Shown here: piece after piece, positions 1-7,145 of the stretch
Layout of the letters: each line of letters begins with the position of its first letter
Numbering within the stretch: the stretch's first letter is position 1
Source of the DNA: an uncultured Eubacteriales bacterium
GTDB taxonomy: Bacteria > Bacillota > Clostridia > Christensenellales > Aristaeellaceae
Length of the DNA: 64,000 bases
Direction: 5' to 3'
NCBI GenBank assembly: GCA_900318145.1
Contig: ONJM01000012.1
Location: forward strand, 1-64,000
Notes under the pieces: model-generated
Database searches by the model: none
What the model was told of the DNA's origin: nothing
Seen by the model: the letters and a program-made list of their open reading frames with translations, nothing else
Made by a program: the position numbers and the translations under genes

Positions 1-93
1 CCGTATGCGGAAAAACCGCACGTACGGTTCTGTGAGGGGCAGCGACATCCCTTCACAAGCTGAAATACTTGAAAGGAGTGTCGAGCTGTCTAC
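1..93 (+). mobile_element. 3' end of a group II intron (domains V and VI), truncated by window edge
   Basis: Bases 1-27 fold as a domain V hairpin: CCGTA pairs with TACGG and TGCGG with CCGCA, leaving the two-base CG bulge and an A-rich tetraloop-like cap typical of bacterial group II introns. Downstream, CAGC-GACA (about 41-48) pairs with TGTC and GCTG (79-89), leaving a bulged GA that could supply the branch-point A of domain VI. The intron would end with an AY dinucleotide near 92-93. Domains I-IV and any reverse-transcriptase ORF lie outside the window. The exact 3' splice site is inferred. Confidence 0.75.
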
Positions 94-106
94 TCGACTT
101 GTATAA

Positions 107-1867
107 ATGAAAAGGCGGATTGTCCTGTTAACAATTATCGGACTATTCTTGTTGATGCTGCCGTTAATGGCGGAAGCGGGGATTATTGATAGCGGCAAGT
201 GCGGAGAGAATATAACTTGGACTCTGGATAATCAGGGAGTATTGACTATCAATGGAACAGGACAGATGGATCAATACGGCTATCAATTCTATGCGCCCTG
301 GTACAGTATTCGTCATCTTGTTCAATCTGTTTCAATTGATAACGGAGTGACAAGTATAGGCGATTATTCGTTTTATTCTTGCTTCAGATTAACCAGTGTT
401 GATATTCCTGACAGTGTAACATGTATTGGTGAAAGTGCTTTTCAAGAATGTAGTAACCTTGCAAGCATCATTATACCCAACAGCGTAACAGAGATTGGGA
501 ATGCAGCATTTTACTATTGCAGCAGTTTGTCCGGTTTAGATATCCCGGATGGAGTAGACACCATTCCGTATGCATTGTGCAGCGGTTGTAACAATCTGGT
601 AAACGTTTCAATTCCTGACAGTGTAACAAGCATTGTTAATAACAATTTTATGCAATGCAATAATCTTAAGAGTATTACTATTCCAGGAAGTGTAACCACA
701 CTCGGCGGCGACTCTTTCGGAGAAAATAATAATCTTGAATCTATTATCTTTCTTCATACACCAAGCGATAAGTTTATTGATGAGGGAAGCTGGATTCCAT
801 TAACAACAACAATCTATTGCTACGAATATACAGATGTTGAATCTTGCTACAGAAACAAAGGTTATTCTGTGGTTCTGCTGGATGAGCTTTCTTTTACCAC
901 AATTCGATTCATTAATATAGAGAATGATTTCCGTATTAAAAAAGGGGATACTTATAAACTCAATTACTGTATTTCTCCTTTCCATGACAATCCAACCATT
1001 AAATGGAGCAGTACTGATTCTAATATTATTTCAGTTTCTTCCGATGGAACAGTATCAGCAAAATCAATAGGTACAGCCATAATAACAGCAACTGCGGGTT
1101 CTGTATCAGACAGTGTAAAAATATCATCATATATTCCACCAAAATCCTTCCATATCAATTATACTGAAGCATGGATTGTTGCAAAAGAAACCTTGCAGTT
1201 AAGCGCTACGGATATTAAGCCAGTCAATGCTGAACCACTGATATTCTGGAGCAGTTCAGATCCTTCACAGGCTACCGTCAATGCATCCGGTTTGGTTTCG
1301 TCGCAGAAACCGGGAGATGTCACTATAACTGCTTATGGTGAAAATGGATTATATCGGGAATGCATTCTTCATATCCGCTATCCTGTTTCTGCTATTGAAT
1401 TTGAAGAAAAAAATGTAACGATTTTTCCTTATACAAATTATCAGACGATTGCCAATGTAACGATGCGTACACAAAGCTGCATTAATCACCTGATTACTTT
1501 TACAAGCAGTAATCCAGAAGTTGCAACGGTTGATGAAGATGGTTTGGTTCACGGAATAACTGCAGGCACCACTACCATCATTGCTACAGCTGCTTCAGGC
1601 GTGACAGCCTCTATGAAAATAGCTGTACAGGATGCATTTGTATTGCTGTTGCCGACACGATTAACTGAAATAGATGCAGAAGCATTTAAGGGAACTGCCT
1701 GTGAAGTGGTCATTATTCCCGAAGGTTGCACAACCATTGGCGAGAATGCGTTTGCAAAATGCATGAACCTCGTATATGTCAGAATCCCCGCGAGTGTGAC
1801 GAACTATCCTGCCAGTGCTTTTGAAGATTGCAATGCAAATCTTGTTATTGACTGGGAAGGACATTGA
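107..1867 (+). CDS. Secreted BspA-type leucine-rich-repeat protein with Big2 Ig-like domains
   Basis: The 586-aa product starts with a Sec signal peptide (charged MKRR, hydrophobic core, cleavage near residue 25). Residues about 40-230 hold BspA/LRR_5 repeats with the recurring pattern IPDSVTxIGxxAFxxC. Residues about 270-510 hold three bacterial Ig-like (Big2) domains, each ending in a G-T/D-ATITA-type strand. A last LRR pair closes the protein (about 515-586). No LPXTG motif or C-terminal membrane anchor is seen, so it is probably released or non-covalently attached; a surface or adhesion role is inferred from the family. The gene is clearly more AT-rich than most of the window. A group II intron ends only about 13 bases before the ATG, and no good ribosome-binding site lies in the residual leader. 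Confidence 0.85.
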   Translation: MKRRIVLLTIIGLFLLMLPLMAEAGIIDSGKCGENITWTLDNQGVLTINGTGQMDQYGYQFYAPWYSIRHLVQSVSIDNGVTSIGDYSFYSCFRLTSVDIPDSVTCIGESAFQECSNLASIIIPNSVTEIGNAAFYYCSSLSGLDIPDGVDTIPYALCSGCNNLVNVSIPDSVTSIVNNNFMQCNNLKSITIPGSVTTLGGDSFGENNNLESIIFLHTPSDKFIDEGSWIPLTTTIYCYEYTDVESCYRNKGYSVVLLDELSFTTIRFINIENDFRIKKGDTYKLNYCISPFHDNPTIKWSSTDSNIISVSSDGTVSAKSIGTAIITATAGSVSDSVKISSYIPPKSFHINYTEAWIVAKETLQLSATDIKPVNAEPLIFWSSSDPSQATVNASGLVSSQKPGDVTITAYGENGLYRECILHIRYPVSAIEFEEKNVTIFPYTNYQTIANVTMRTQSCINHLITFTSSNPEVATVDEDGLVHGITAGTTTIIATAASGVTASMKIAVQDAFVLLLPTRLTEIDAEAFKGTACEVVIIPEGCTTIGENAFAKCMNLVYVRIPASVTNYPASAFEDCNANLVIDWEGH

Positions 1868-1896
1868 GCTGAAACAAATCCCCTGCTGATTTGATA

Positions 1897-1956
1897 TGCT
1901 CCCTCCATGAAAGACAGTAAAAAAAGAAAACTGTCGCATGGAGGGAGCAGTCTTTT
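1897..1956 (+). terminator. Rho-independent terminator after the LRR gene
   Basis: A long interrupted inverted repeat (TGCTCCCTCCATG ... CATGGAGGGAGCA, with inner GACAGT/ACTGTC) is followed by TCTTTT on the plus strand. It sits just after the stop of the 586-aa LRR gene. Confidence 0.8.
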
Positions 1957-1990
1957 AATGAAAATGAAAAAGAGGAAATACTCAACAGAT

Positions 1991-2034
1991 CCTCTATTCC
2001 TCTCCAACAGTCTTTTGAAGGCTTTGACGCGGCA
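1991..2034 (-). repeat. Degenerate copy F of the rubrerythrin 3' end
   Basis: Read on the minus strand it gives KAFKRLLERNRG, against [12 protein letters not shown] at the end of the intact rubrerythrin. It directly follows the stop of the 79-aa RpoA-CTD-like gene. This is the weakest of the five degenerate copies. Confidence 0.5.
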
Positions 2035-2044
2035 GGCCGGGGAA

Positions 2045-2284
2045 TCAGGGCTTTTTGCCGGCTGACTGTGATGCGTACAGTTCCTGTGCATCAAGAATAC
2101 TGTCCGCGATCACCGGGCCAATTCCGCGGATGCGCAAAAGATCGTCTCTTGACAGCGTACGCAGTTGTGAAAGCGTATTCACACCGGCTTTCAGCAGGCA
2201 GCGCTTTGAATGGGAACAGGTGATTACCAGATCCAGTTCAGAAGGCGGAAGAACAGCGCATGTTTTTTCTCCTGAGCTTTTCAT
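2045..2284 (-). CDS. Small RpoA C-terminal-domain-like (helix-hairpin-helix) protein
   Basis: This is a 79-aa protein. The ATG at 2284 is chosen because GGAAGGAG lies about 7 bases upstream; the open frame extends further, but only through degenerate rubrerythrin sequence. Residues about 28-70 (CLLKAGVNTLSQLRTLS, then LLRIRGIGPVIADSIL) match the C-terminal domain of RNA polymerase alpha, the (HhH)2-like fold that binds UP elements and activators. There is no alpha N-terminal domain, so it cannot be a polymerase subunit. It could bind DNA or the transcription machinery, but that is inference. It is followed immediately by a degenerate rubrerythrin tail (copy F) and lies in the cassette-like array. 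Confidence 0.6.
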   Translation of the reverse strand: MKSSGEKTCAVLPPSELDLVITCSHSKRCLLKAGVNTLSQLRTLSRDDLLRIRGIGPVIADSILDAQELYASQSAGKKP

Positions 2285-2348
2285 GATCCAATCTCCTTCC
2301 CGGTCTTCACGAATAAAGCGGATGGAATTCCACCCTCTCTGTTGATGT

Positions 2349-2530
2349 TTAATTGAAATACTGTTCCAGCAGTCCCTTGAAGGCATGCCGTGACGCGCTT
2401 CGTCGCGGGCCATTTCATGCACAATGTTATCGTGGGCCTTCGGTCCACGCTGGATATTGCTGGAAATTCCTTCCAAGGTGGGATGATTTATGATATCGTT
2501 AATGGTCTTATCTGTCAATGAGTATGGAAC
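2349..2530 (-). repeat. Degenerate copy E of the rubrerythrin 3' end plus shared upstream segment
   Basis: On the minus strand it reads [12 protein letters not shown], a one-base deletion, then FKGLLEQYFN-stop, closely matching the rubrerythrin C-terminus. About 100 bases upstream of that (encoding SLTDKxxxDIxxHPxxxGISSN) also match copy C at 3640-3735 but are absent from the intact rubrerythrin. Differences between copies C and E in that extra part are mostly non-synonymous, suggesting decay rather than selection. Confidence 0.75.
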
Positions 2531-2555
2531 GCTTCTGCTTTGTACCGAAGCGTTC
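2527..2555. other. Short inverted repeat
   Basis: GAACGCTTC and GAAGCGTTC are separated by 11 bases, immediately left of the bacteriocin terminator. It has no T-tract. Function unknown. Confidence 0.4.
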
Positions 2556-2574
2556 AACAACGGTATCCGGACGT

Positions 2575-2626
2575 AAAAAAAGGAGCTGTCTCAAAATGAT
2601 CTGAGAAGATCATATGAGACAGCTCC
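2575..2626 (-). terminator. Terminator of the bacteriocin-like gene
   Basis: A 12-bp perfect stem (GGAGCTGTCTCA/TGAGACAGCTCC) is followed on the minus strand by seven T residues. It lies 20 bases after the stop codon of the bacteriocin-like gene. Confidence 0.9.
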
Positions 2627-2645
2627 CGTTGACTTTCCAATCTGT

Positions 2646-2939
2646 TCACATTCTCCAAAGCAGGGAAGGCAGCAGGTTAACCGGCTTCCCGGAGTTAGTC
2701 AGTGAACCACTTCTTGATACGTCAAAGCCGGAAATTCCGCCAATCAATGCACCGAAGAGACATCCGGTGCCAGCCCCGATTGTCGCGCCTGCAGGGCCGG
2801 CGCACACGAAACCTGCCGCAGCTCCGCCGGCTGCGCCAGCTACGGCGCCGACGACTGCTCCTGCCACATGGTTCAGAACGCTTCCGCCGGTAACTATTTC
2901 CATTTCGTTCAAATTCAGTTACATTGTATTTGTATTCAT
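2646..2939 (-). pseudogene. Class II bacteriocin-like precursor with a double-glycine leader, interrupted by an in-frame TAA
   Basis: The ATG at 2939 has a strong AAAGGAGAT ribosome-binding site. It opens MNTNTM, then an in-frame TAA (2921-2919), then LNLNEMEIVTGG in the same frame. LNLNEMEIVTGG fits the double-glycine leader consensus (L-12, E-8, hydrophobic -7, I-4, G-2, G-1) recognised by C39-peptidase ABC exporters. The mature part (about 79 aa) is a glycine/alanine zipper with repeated GxxxG-type spacing and two cysteines, as in Blp and two-peptide class II bacteriocins. Either the gene is inactivated, or translation restarts at the TTG at 2912 or the ATG at 2903, which would leave a shortened leader. 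No immunity protein or exporter lies nearby. The terminator is intact. Confidence 0.65.
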
Positions 2940-2999
2940 ATTCTTGATCTCCTTTAGCTTTTCTTTTCTTTATTCGGCCGGATTCTTGTCTGGCCTATA

Positions 3000-3135
3000 G
3001 ATACGCAGTCGGCGGACAAGGTGGCAGTAATTTGAGATTTGACCTGAATATAGCTTTTCTTTCGGTTACTGTGTTATAACCAAGGATACAAGAGGGAAGC
3101 AAGTGTGATGTACAATTGCGAGTCTCGAAGAAGGT
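3000..3135. other. Intergenic region upstream of the bacteriocin-like gene
   Basis: The region is AT-rich and should contain the minus-strand promoter of the bacteriocin-like gene; possible -10 sequences occur, but none has a convincing -35. A stretch around 3087-3112 (GGATACAAGAGGGAAGCAAG...) recurs almost unchanged at 3734-3757, so it belongs to the local repeat family. Confidence 0.35.
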
Positions 3136-3136
3136 A

Positions 3137-3170
3137 TAAAAAGGGATTCTCCCAATTTGAGAGAATCCCT
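3137..3170 (-). terminator. Minus-strand rho-independent terminator
   Basis: AGGGATTCTC and GAGAATCCCT form a 10-bp stem followed on the minus strand by TTTTTATA. It ends the transcript carrying the 105-aa ORF and rubrerythrin-tail copy D. Confidence 0.85.
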
Positions 3171-3190
3171 TGAAACCCTTGAAATATTAA

Positions 3191-3265
3191 TTACTTGAAG
3201 TACCGCTCCAGCAGAACAGACCCTTGAAGGATTTGTCGTGACGGGTTTCATCCCTTGTCATCCGC
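3191..3265 (-). repeat. Degenerate copy D of the rubrerythrin 3' end
   Basis: Minus-strand reading gives MTRDETRHDKSFKG, a frameshift, then LLERYFK-stop. It shares with copy B the sequence just beyond the stop codon (CTTGAAATATyAATTAC on the plus strand), so the repeated unit extends past the coding end. Confidence 0.7.
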
Positions 3266-3565
3266 CAAGATCATGTCATACCAAGGTGAATACTCTGTCT
3301 GATGATCCGATTCATAAGACAGATAGTCTGCCGAACTTACAGATTCCGGCAGTGGGAGGACTCGATCCTGCGGCGATTCGTAGCCTCTGTATCCGCGGGT
3401 GTGGACGATGAATTCCCCCGCAGATCCCCGATACAGGTATTTGGCTCCGCTATATGCCATGCCGTGGCCGTTACATTCATAATTGTCATCTGACAGTTTT
3501 GAAACATACTTTGCGTCTTTCAATACTGACTGAACAAATGCGGAACGCTCATAGAATAGAATCAT
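3248..3565 (-). CDS. Hypothetical 105-aa protein in the rubrerythrin-tail array
   Basis: I do not recognise this protein. Its ATG overlaps, as ATGA, the TGA that ends rubrerythrin-tail copy C, so translation could be coupled to whatever reads that tail. It has no signal peptide and no membrane segment. It is rich in Tyr, Ser, Asp and Gly (for example HGMAYSGAKYLYRGSAGEF), which suggests a small soluble beta-rich domain. Its 3' end runs into tail copy D in a different frame, so the last dozen residues may be repeat-derived rather than native. The upstream ribosome-binding site is weak. It may be a fragment. Confidence 0.4.
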   Translation of the reverse strand: MILFYERSAFVQSVLKDAKYVSKLSDDNYECNGHGMAYSGAKYLYRGSAGEFIVHTRGYRGYESPQDRVLPLPESVSSADYLSYESDHQTEYSPWYDMILADDKG

Positions 3566-3735
3566 TTGCCAAAGTACCTATCCAGCAGGCCTTTGAAGGT
3601 TTTGCCGCGACGGCCAGTTCATGCATGGTGTCATAGCGGGCCTTCGGCCTACGTGGCTTGGTTGCTGGATATTCCTTTCATTGCGGGATGACTCATGATA
3701 TCGTGAAAAGCCTTATCTGTCAATGAATATGGAAG
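3562..3735 (-). repeat. Degenerate copy C of the rubrerythrin 3' end plus shared upstream segment
   Basis: The minus strand encodes GKTFKGLLDRYFGK-stop, a good rubrerythrin C-terminus, but frame is broken upstream. The segment 3640-3735 matches copy E (PYSLTDKAFHDIMSHP against VPYSLTDKTINDIINHP). Conservative differences from the intact gene, such as DRYFGK for ERYFK, suggest origin from a rubrerythrin paralogue rather than recent copying. Confidence 0.75.
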
Positions 3736-3859
3736 GATGCAAGAGGGAGTCAAGTGTGATACGTTTTTTATTTATCTTTGGTGCAACTGTTGTACGTCTC
3801 AGAAGCAACTTCTAAACGAAGAGATAGGGGGATGGTCCCCTGTCTCCTTCCGGAACGGC
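3736..3859. other. Non-coding spacer after the 762-aa gene
   Basis: It contains a second copy of the GGATGCAAGAGGGAGTCAAG motif seen at 3087, and a GGGGGATGGTCCCCTGTCTCC element (about 3828-3849) resembling the hairpin at 6183-6202. I see no gene. Confidence 0.4.
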
Positions 3860-6148
3860 TCAGAACAGTTTTTCCAGGACGGAAAGATCGGGTAATTCCG
3901 GTATCGGCAGCGGGTTTCCGTTCAGGTCCCGGACTTCCGGGCTCAGGATGAGCCGGTCCCCCTGCCATATAAGCAGAGGCTCGTCTTCCGGATACGCAAA
4001 CAGGGTTATGTCATTCCTGTACCCTTGGTCATCGGTATCTTCAGAATGACTGATAACCCCGTACTGGTAAGGAATGTCCTCCTTCGTTTCCGGATAAAGC
4101 TCATGGATCTCCTGCCTGTATCCGTAACGATCCTCCTCCGCAGAGAGATATACATTCAGTTTATAAACGTCCACCTCATCGTGAAAATCCAAGTCCAATG
4201 GGGACCAATACCTTTCACACCACGTTGTACCCCAGCTCAGGGAAAACGGCTTATCGGAAAGGTTCTGGGAATACGCGCAGAAATGGTTCAGGTATCCATC
4301 TCCCTGCTCCGCGGAACGGACGGTTATGAATTCTCCCCTCCAGCCTGTTTTAAGCAGTGAATAATCAAATTGCCTTAATACGGTGGTTTCCCCGTCTTTC
4401 TCTCCTTGCCTATCCACCAGGCTGGATATGTCTGCCTGCCGGTCATAATAACAGGTTATTCCGTTTTCCCAGAATTCCGGGGAATCATATAAATCATATT
4501 GGGCGGAACCTTCGGTTTCAACAAGTACCCCATCCCGGATCTCAAAACGGTAATACATCCACAGGTTGTACCTCTGCATTCCGGGGTTCTGGCTGGAGTA
4601 CAGCGTGGTAAGCGCGAAAGCGTGTGACGGATCCTGTATCTTCATGGAAATTGTTTTCCTGTCCATCCCGGATACAGACTGATCCGTATCGATTTCACTG
4701 AGCCACATATTTTCCATCGTCCGGGGCATGGTAATGGTCAGGGTATCTCCCTGCACCACGCACCGATCCGGTTCCATCCATTTGGGAAACTTCGGGATTT
4801 TCCGTCCGAAAAGCTCCCGTGGGGGATTCCCGGTTTCCGCAGCCGGATTGTCCCCGGAAACGGGTGTGTCCGCGCAGTGCAGCGTACCGAACATCGAAAA
4901 ATACCTGAACGGATCCCCTTCGCCGTTGCTGAGCTTGTTCCATTCAGCCTTTGTTCCTTCGTAATACACGTCCTGCAGATTGGCGCAATAGTTAAAGATA
5001 TCCGATCTGACCAGGGTCACCGTATTCGGAATAGTGACTGAAGTAAGGTTCATGCAGGTTGAGAAAGCGTTTCCTTCGATCTTCTCTGTGGTTTTTGGAA
5101 CAGTGAAGGAGGCTTCCGGTTTCCCGGCGGGATAGGCCAGGAGCTCGTTTTTCTCTCTGCTGTACAGAATTCCGTCCCGGGAAACAAAAACCCCGTTCTT
5201 CTCCGATACGGTGATTTCTGTTAATCTGTCGCAGCCCATGAAGGGATTATTATAAATATACGATACTTTCGCCGGAATCAGGATGGAAGTCAGGGCGGAT
5301 TCCTCAAACGCTCCGACGTTGATGGATTTCAGACTGTCTGGAAGGATGACTTTCTCCAGGTGGCTTCCTTTGAACGCGTATACGTAAATTTCGCTTACCT
5401 TGTCCGGCACCGTATAAGACGTTTCGGTTTTTCCTGCCGGATAAAGGAGCAGTTCCGTTTTCTTTTTGTCAAACAGCACGCCGTCCTCCGACGTATAGGC
5501 TTTGTTCCTAGCGGCGACCTCAATGTTTTTCAGGCGTCGATGAACATACCCGATGGACGACGAAGAATCCAGCCTGTTTACGCTAGCCGGGATGCTGATG
5601 CTTTCCAGGTTTTCCAGGCCGGCAAAATCATCCATCCGGAACCGGGTGATGCCTTCTTCCATCGCAACAGCGGTAATCTCTTCACTCCGGTCGTGCCATG
5701 GCACAGGTCTCTTGCCGAAGTCCGGGATAGGGCATTTCCCGGAAATGGTCAGCACGCCGTCCTCCAGCGTCCACCCGAAATTCACCTTTGTTACCTTGAC
5801 CTGGATGGTTCCTTTTTTATCGTATCTCTGAAACCTAGCGCTGCAGTAGTATTGTTTCCCGCCCTCCAGCTCGCAGATGCACTCCGCGTCGCCATCGGCA
5901 TATTGAGACATATCCTCATCGTAAAGGAACACTGTGGTGCCGGATCCCCCGGATGAGAACAGATAAATCCCCGTTTCATCTGGCATAAAAGAGAAATAAC
6001 CAAACCCGCCGTTTTCTTTGATGGAAACCGAATTCTGCCGGTTCAGCTGCAGCGGCTTCGCTGAGACCTCCTCCGCGCTTCCGGCTGTAAAGCAAAGAAA
6101 CGACAGCAGCAGGAGGACCGGAACGATGAAACAGATCCTTTTCTTCAT
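3860..6148 (-). CDS. Large secreted BspA-type LRR protein with unknown C-terminal region
   Basis: The 762-aa product begins with a clear Sec signal peptide (MKKRICFIVPVLLLL..., cleavage near GSAEE). Residues about 45-125 look like a PPC-type beta-sandwich (GYFSFMPDETGIYLFSS...). Residues about 130-420 carry BspA/LRR_5 repeats (SISIPASVNRLD, VTIPNTVTLVRSDIF), including two blocks of the form NGVFVSRDGILYSREKNELL-AYPAGKPEASFTVP. The C-terminal 320 residues, rich in Trp and Tyr, match nothing I recognise. No sorting signal is seen. The start is supported by GGAAGGGAG upstream. The gene is isolated by terminators and lies between rubrerythrin-tail copies B and C. A surface or secreted binding role is inferred. 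Confidence 0.8.
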   Translation of the reverse strand: MKKRICFIVPVLLLLSFLCFTAGSAEEVSAKPLQLNRQNSVSIKENGGFGYFSFMPDETGIYLFSSGGSGTTVFLYDEDMSQYADGDAECICELEGGKQYYCSARFQRYDKKGTIQVKVTKVNFGWTLEDGVLTISGKCPIPDFGKRPVPWHDRSEEITAVAMEEGITRFRMDDFAGLENLESISIPASVNRLDSSSSIGYVHRRLKNIEVAARNKAYTSEDGVLFDKKKTELLLYPAGKTETSYTVPDKVSEIYVYAFKGSHLEKVILPDSLKSINVGAFEESALTSILIPAKVSYIYNNPFMGCDRLTEITVSEKNGVFVSRDGILYSREKNELLAYPAGKPEASFTVPKTTEKIEGNAFSTCMNLTSVTIPNTVTLVRSDIFNYCANLQDVYYEGTKAEWNKLSNGEGDPFRYFSMFGTLHCADTPVSGDNPAAETGNPPRELFGRKIPKFPKWMEPDRCVVQGDTLTITMPRTMENMWLSEIDTDQSVSGMDRKTISMKIQDPSHAFALTTLYSSQNPGMQRYNLWMYYRFEIRDGVLVETEGSAQYDLYDSPEFWENGITCYYDRQADISSLVDRQGEKDGETTVLRQFDYSLLKTGWRGEFITVRSAEQGDGYLNHFCAYSQNLSDKPFSLSWGTTWCERYWSPLDLDFHDEVDVYKLNVYLSAEEDRYGYRQEIHELYPETKEDIPYQYGVISHSEDTDDQGYRNDITLFAYPEDEPLLIWQGDRLILSPEVRDLNGNPLPIPELPDLSVLEKLF

Positions 6149-6171
6149 CTCGTTTCTCCCTTCCTTTCATT

Positions 6172-6202
6172 AAAAAAGGACAGGAGACAGTCCCCTGTCT
6201 CC
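6172..6202 (-). terminator. Minus-strand terminator between the rubrerythrin region and the 762-aa gene
   Basis: GGAGACAG and CTGTCTCC form a stem followed on the minus strand by TGTCCTTTTTTA. It separates rubrerythrin-tail copy B from the start of the 762-aa secreted protein. Confidence 0.75.
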
Positions 6203-6222
6203 TTGAAACCTTGAAATATCAA

Positions 6223-6273
6223 TTACCTGAAGTACCGCTCCAGCAGGTCCTTGAAGACCTTGCCGTCCCTGGC
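6223..6273 (-). repeat. Copy B of the rubrerythrin 3' end
   Basis: The minus strand reads ARDGKVFKDLLERYFR-stop, in frame and without frameshift. It shares sequence with copy D beyond the stop codon. Confidence 0.75.
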
Positions 6274-6327
6274 TTATGCGAGATGCGGAAAGTTTTCCTT
6301 CACAAAGGCCCGATAATCATCCGCCAT
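6223..6327 (-). pseudogene. Short remnant ORF fused to a rubrerythrin tail
   Basis: An ATG at 6327 preceded by AGCAGGAGGAG opens MADDYRAFVKENFPHLA, then TAA, then, in the same frame, the 16-residue rubrerythrin tail ARDGKVFKDLLERYFR. It therefore looks like a small gene ending in a rubrerythrin-derived tail, interrupted by one nonsense codon. The rest of 6328-6513, between here and the intact rubrerythrin, holds no convincing gene. A 17-aa peptide could be made, but nothing supports a function. Confidence 0.4.
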
Positions 6328-6513
6328 ATGATGCTCCTCCTGCTACCAATGGCATTTCTGAACGACTCCATCATCTGTCATATCAGAAATTGCCTTGAGA
6401 CGATAGCTGAATACACAATGGCGCCTGAAGTACACCTTTGCGGCATCGGCATAAAGGAATCGTCCTTTTCAGAACGATTCCTCATAAGTCCTTGATTTAT
6501 AAGGATTTCCAGA

Positions 6514-7053
6514 TTACTTGAAATACCTTTCCAGCAGGCCTTTGAAGGCTTTGCCGTGACGCGCTTCGTCGCGGGCCATTTCATGCACGGTGTCATGGAT
6601 GGCGTCCAGGCCGAGCTCCTTGGCTTTCTTGGCCAGGTCGGTCTTGCCCTGGGTGGCGCCGTTTTCGGCTTCCACGCGGACACGCAGATTTTCCTTGGTG
6701 CTGGGGGAGACGACTTCTCCCAGGAGCTCCGCGAACTTGGCGGCATGCTCTGCCTCCTCGAACGCGGCGGTCTTCCAGTATTCCGCGATCTCCGGATAGC
6801 CTTCACGGGCAGCGGCGCGGCCCATGGCCAGGTACATGCCGACTTCGGTGCATTCGCCCTCAAAGTTGGCGCGGAGACCGGCCTTGATTTCTTCCGGCAC
6901 ATCCTTGGCAACGCCGATCACATGCTCGGCGGCCCAGGTCATTTCGCCTTCCTGTTTGATGAACTTGGATCCGGGAACCTTACATACCGGGCACTTTTCC
7001 GGCGGTTCAGGTCCTTCATGTACGTAGCCGCATACGGGGCATACCCACTTCAT
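6514..7053 (-). CDS. Reverse rubrerythrin (NADH peroxidase type)
   Basis: This 179-aa protein reduces hydrogen peroxide to water in anaerobes, taking electrons from NADH through a reductase. The N-terminal rubredoxin domain has CPVC at 5-8 and CPVC at 21-24, binding one iron. The four-helix ferritin-like domain carries the di-iron ligands, including FEEAEHA (about 100-106) and RDEARH near the C-terminus. Rubredoxin-first order defines reverse rubrerythrin, as opposed to classical rubrerythrin. Length is normal. It is transcribed alone or with the short downstream remnant. Its 3' end is the apparent source, or reconstituted parent, of the five degenerate tails found over the next 4.5 kb. Confidence 0.93.
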   Translation of the reverse strand: MKWVCPVCGYVHEGPEPPEKCPVCKVPGSKFIKQEGEMTWAAEHVIGVAKDVPEEIKAGLRANFEGECTEVGMYLAMGRAAAREGYPEIAEYWKTAAFEEAEHAAKFAELLGEVVSPSTKENLRVRVEAENGATQGKTDLAKKAKELGLDAIHDTVHEMARDEARHGKAFKGLLERYFK

Positions 7054-7104
7054 AGTATTTTACCTCCAGTTATTATTTTTTCTTTCCGGCTTTTGCCTGA
7101 GTGG

Positions 7105-7134
7105 ATTATACCATTATGCAAACGGGAAAGTAAA
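7105..7134 (-). promoter_or_regulatory. Promoter of the reverse rubrerythrin gene
   Basis: On the minus strand TTTACT is followed, after 18 bases, by a perfect TATAAT about 50 bases upstream of the ATG. A PerR or other operator is not obvious. Confidence 0.55.
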
Positions 7135-7145
7135 GAAGAAAAAAA

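Noticed and set aside
2045..2560. A single 171-aa protein covering rubrerythrin-tail copy E and the RpoA-CTD-like domain
   Set aside because: The upstream half is frameshifted rubrerythrin sequence, and a strong ribosome-binding site precedes the internal ATG at 2284.
6223..6273. Encapsulin-type C-terminal targeting tag (shared KxFKxLLERYF tails)
   Set aside because: The tail is the normal last helix of rubrerythrin, and most copies are frameshifted relative to the preceding ORFs, so a translated tag is unlikely.
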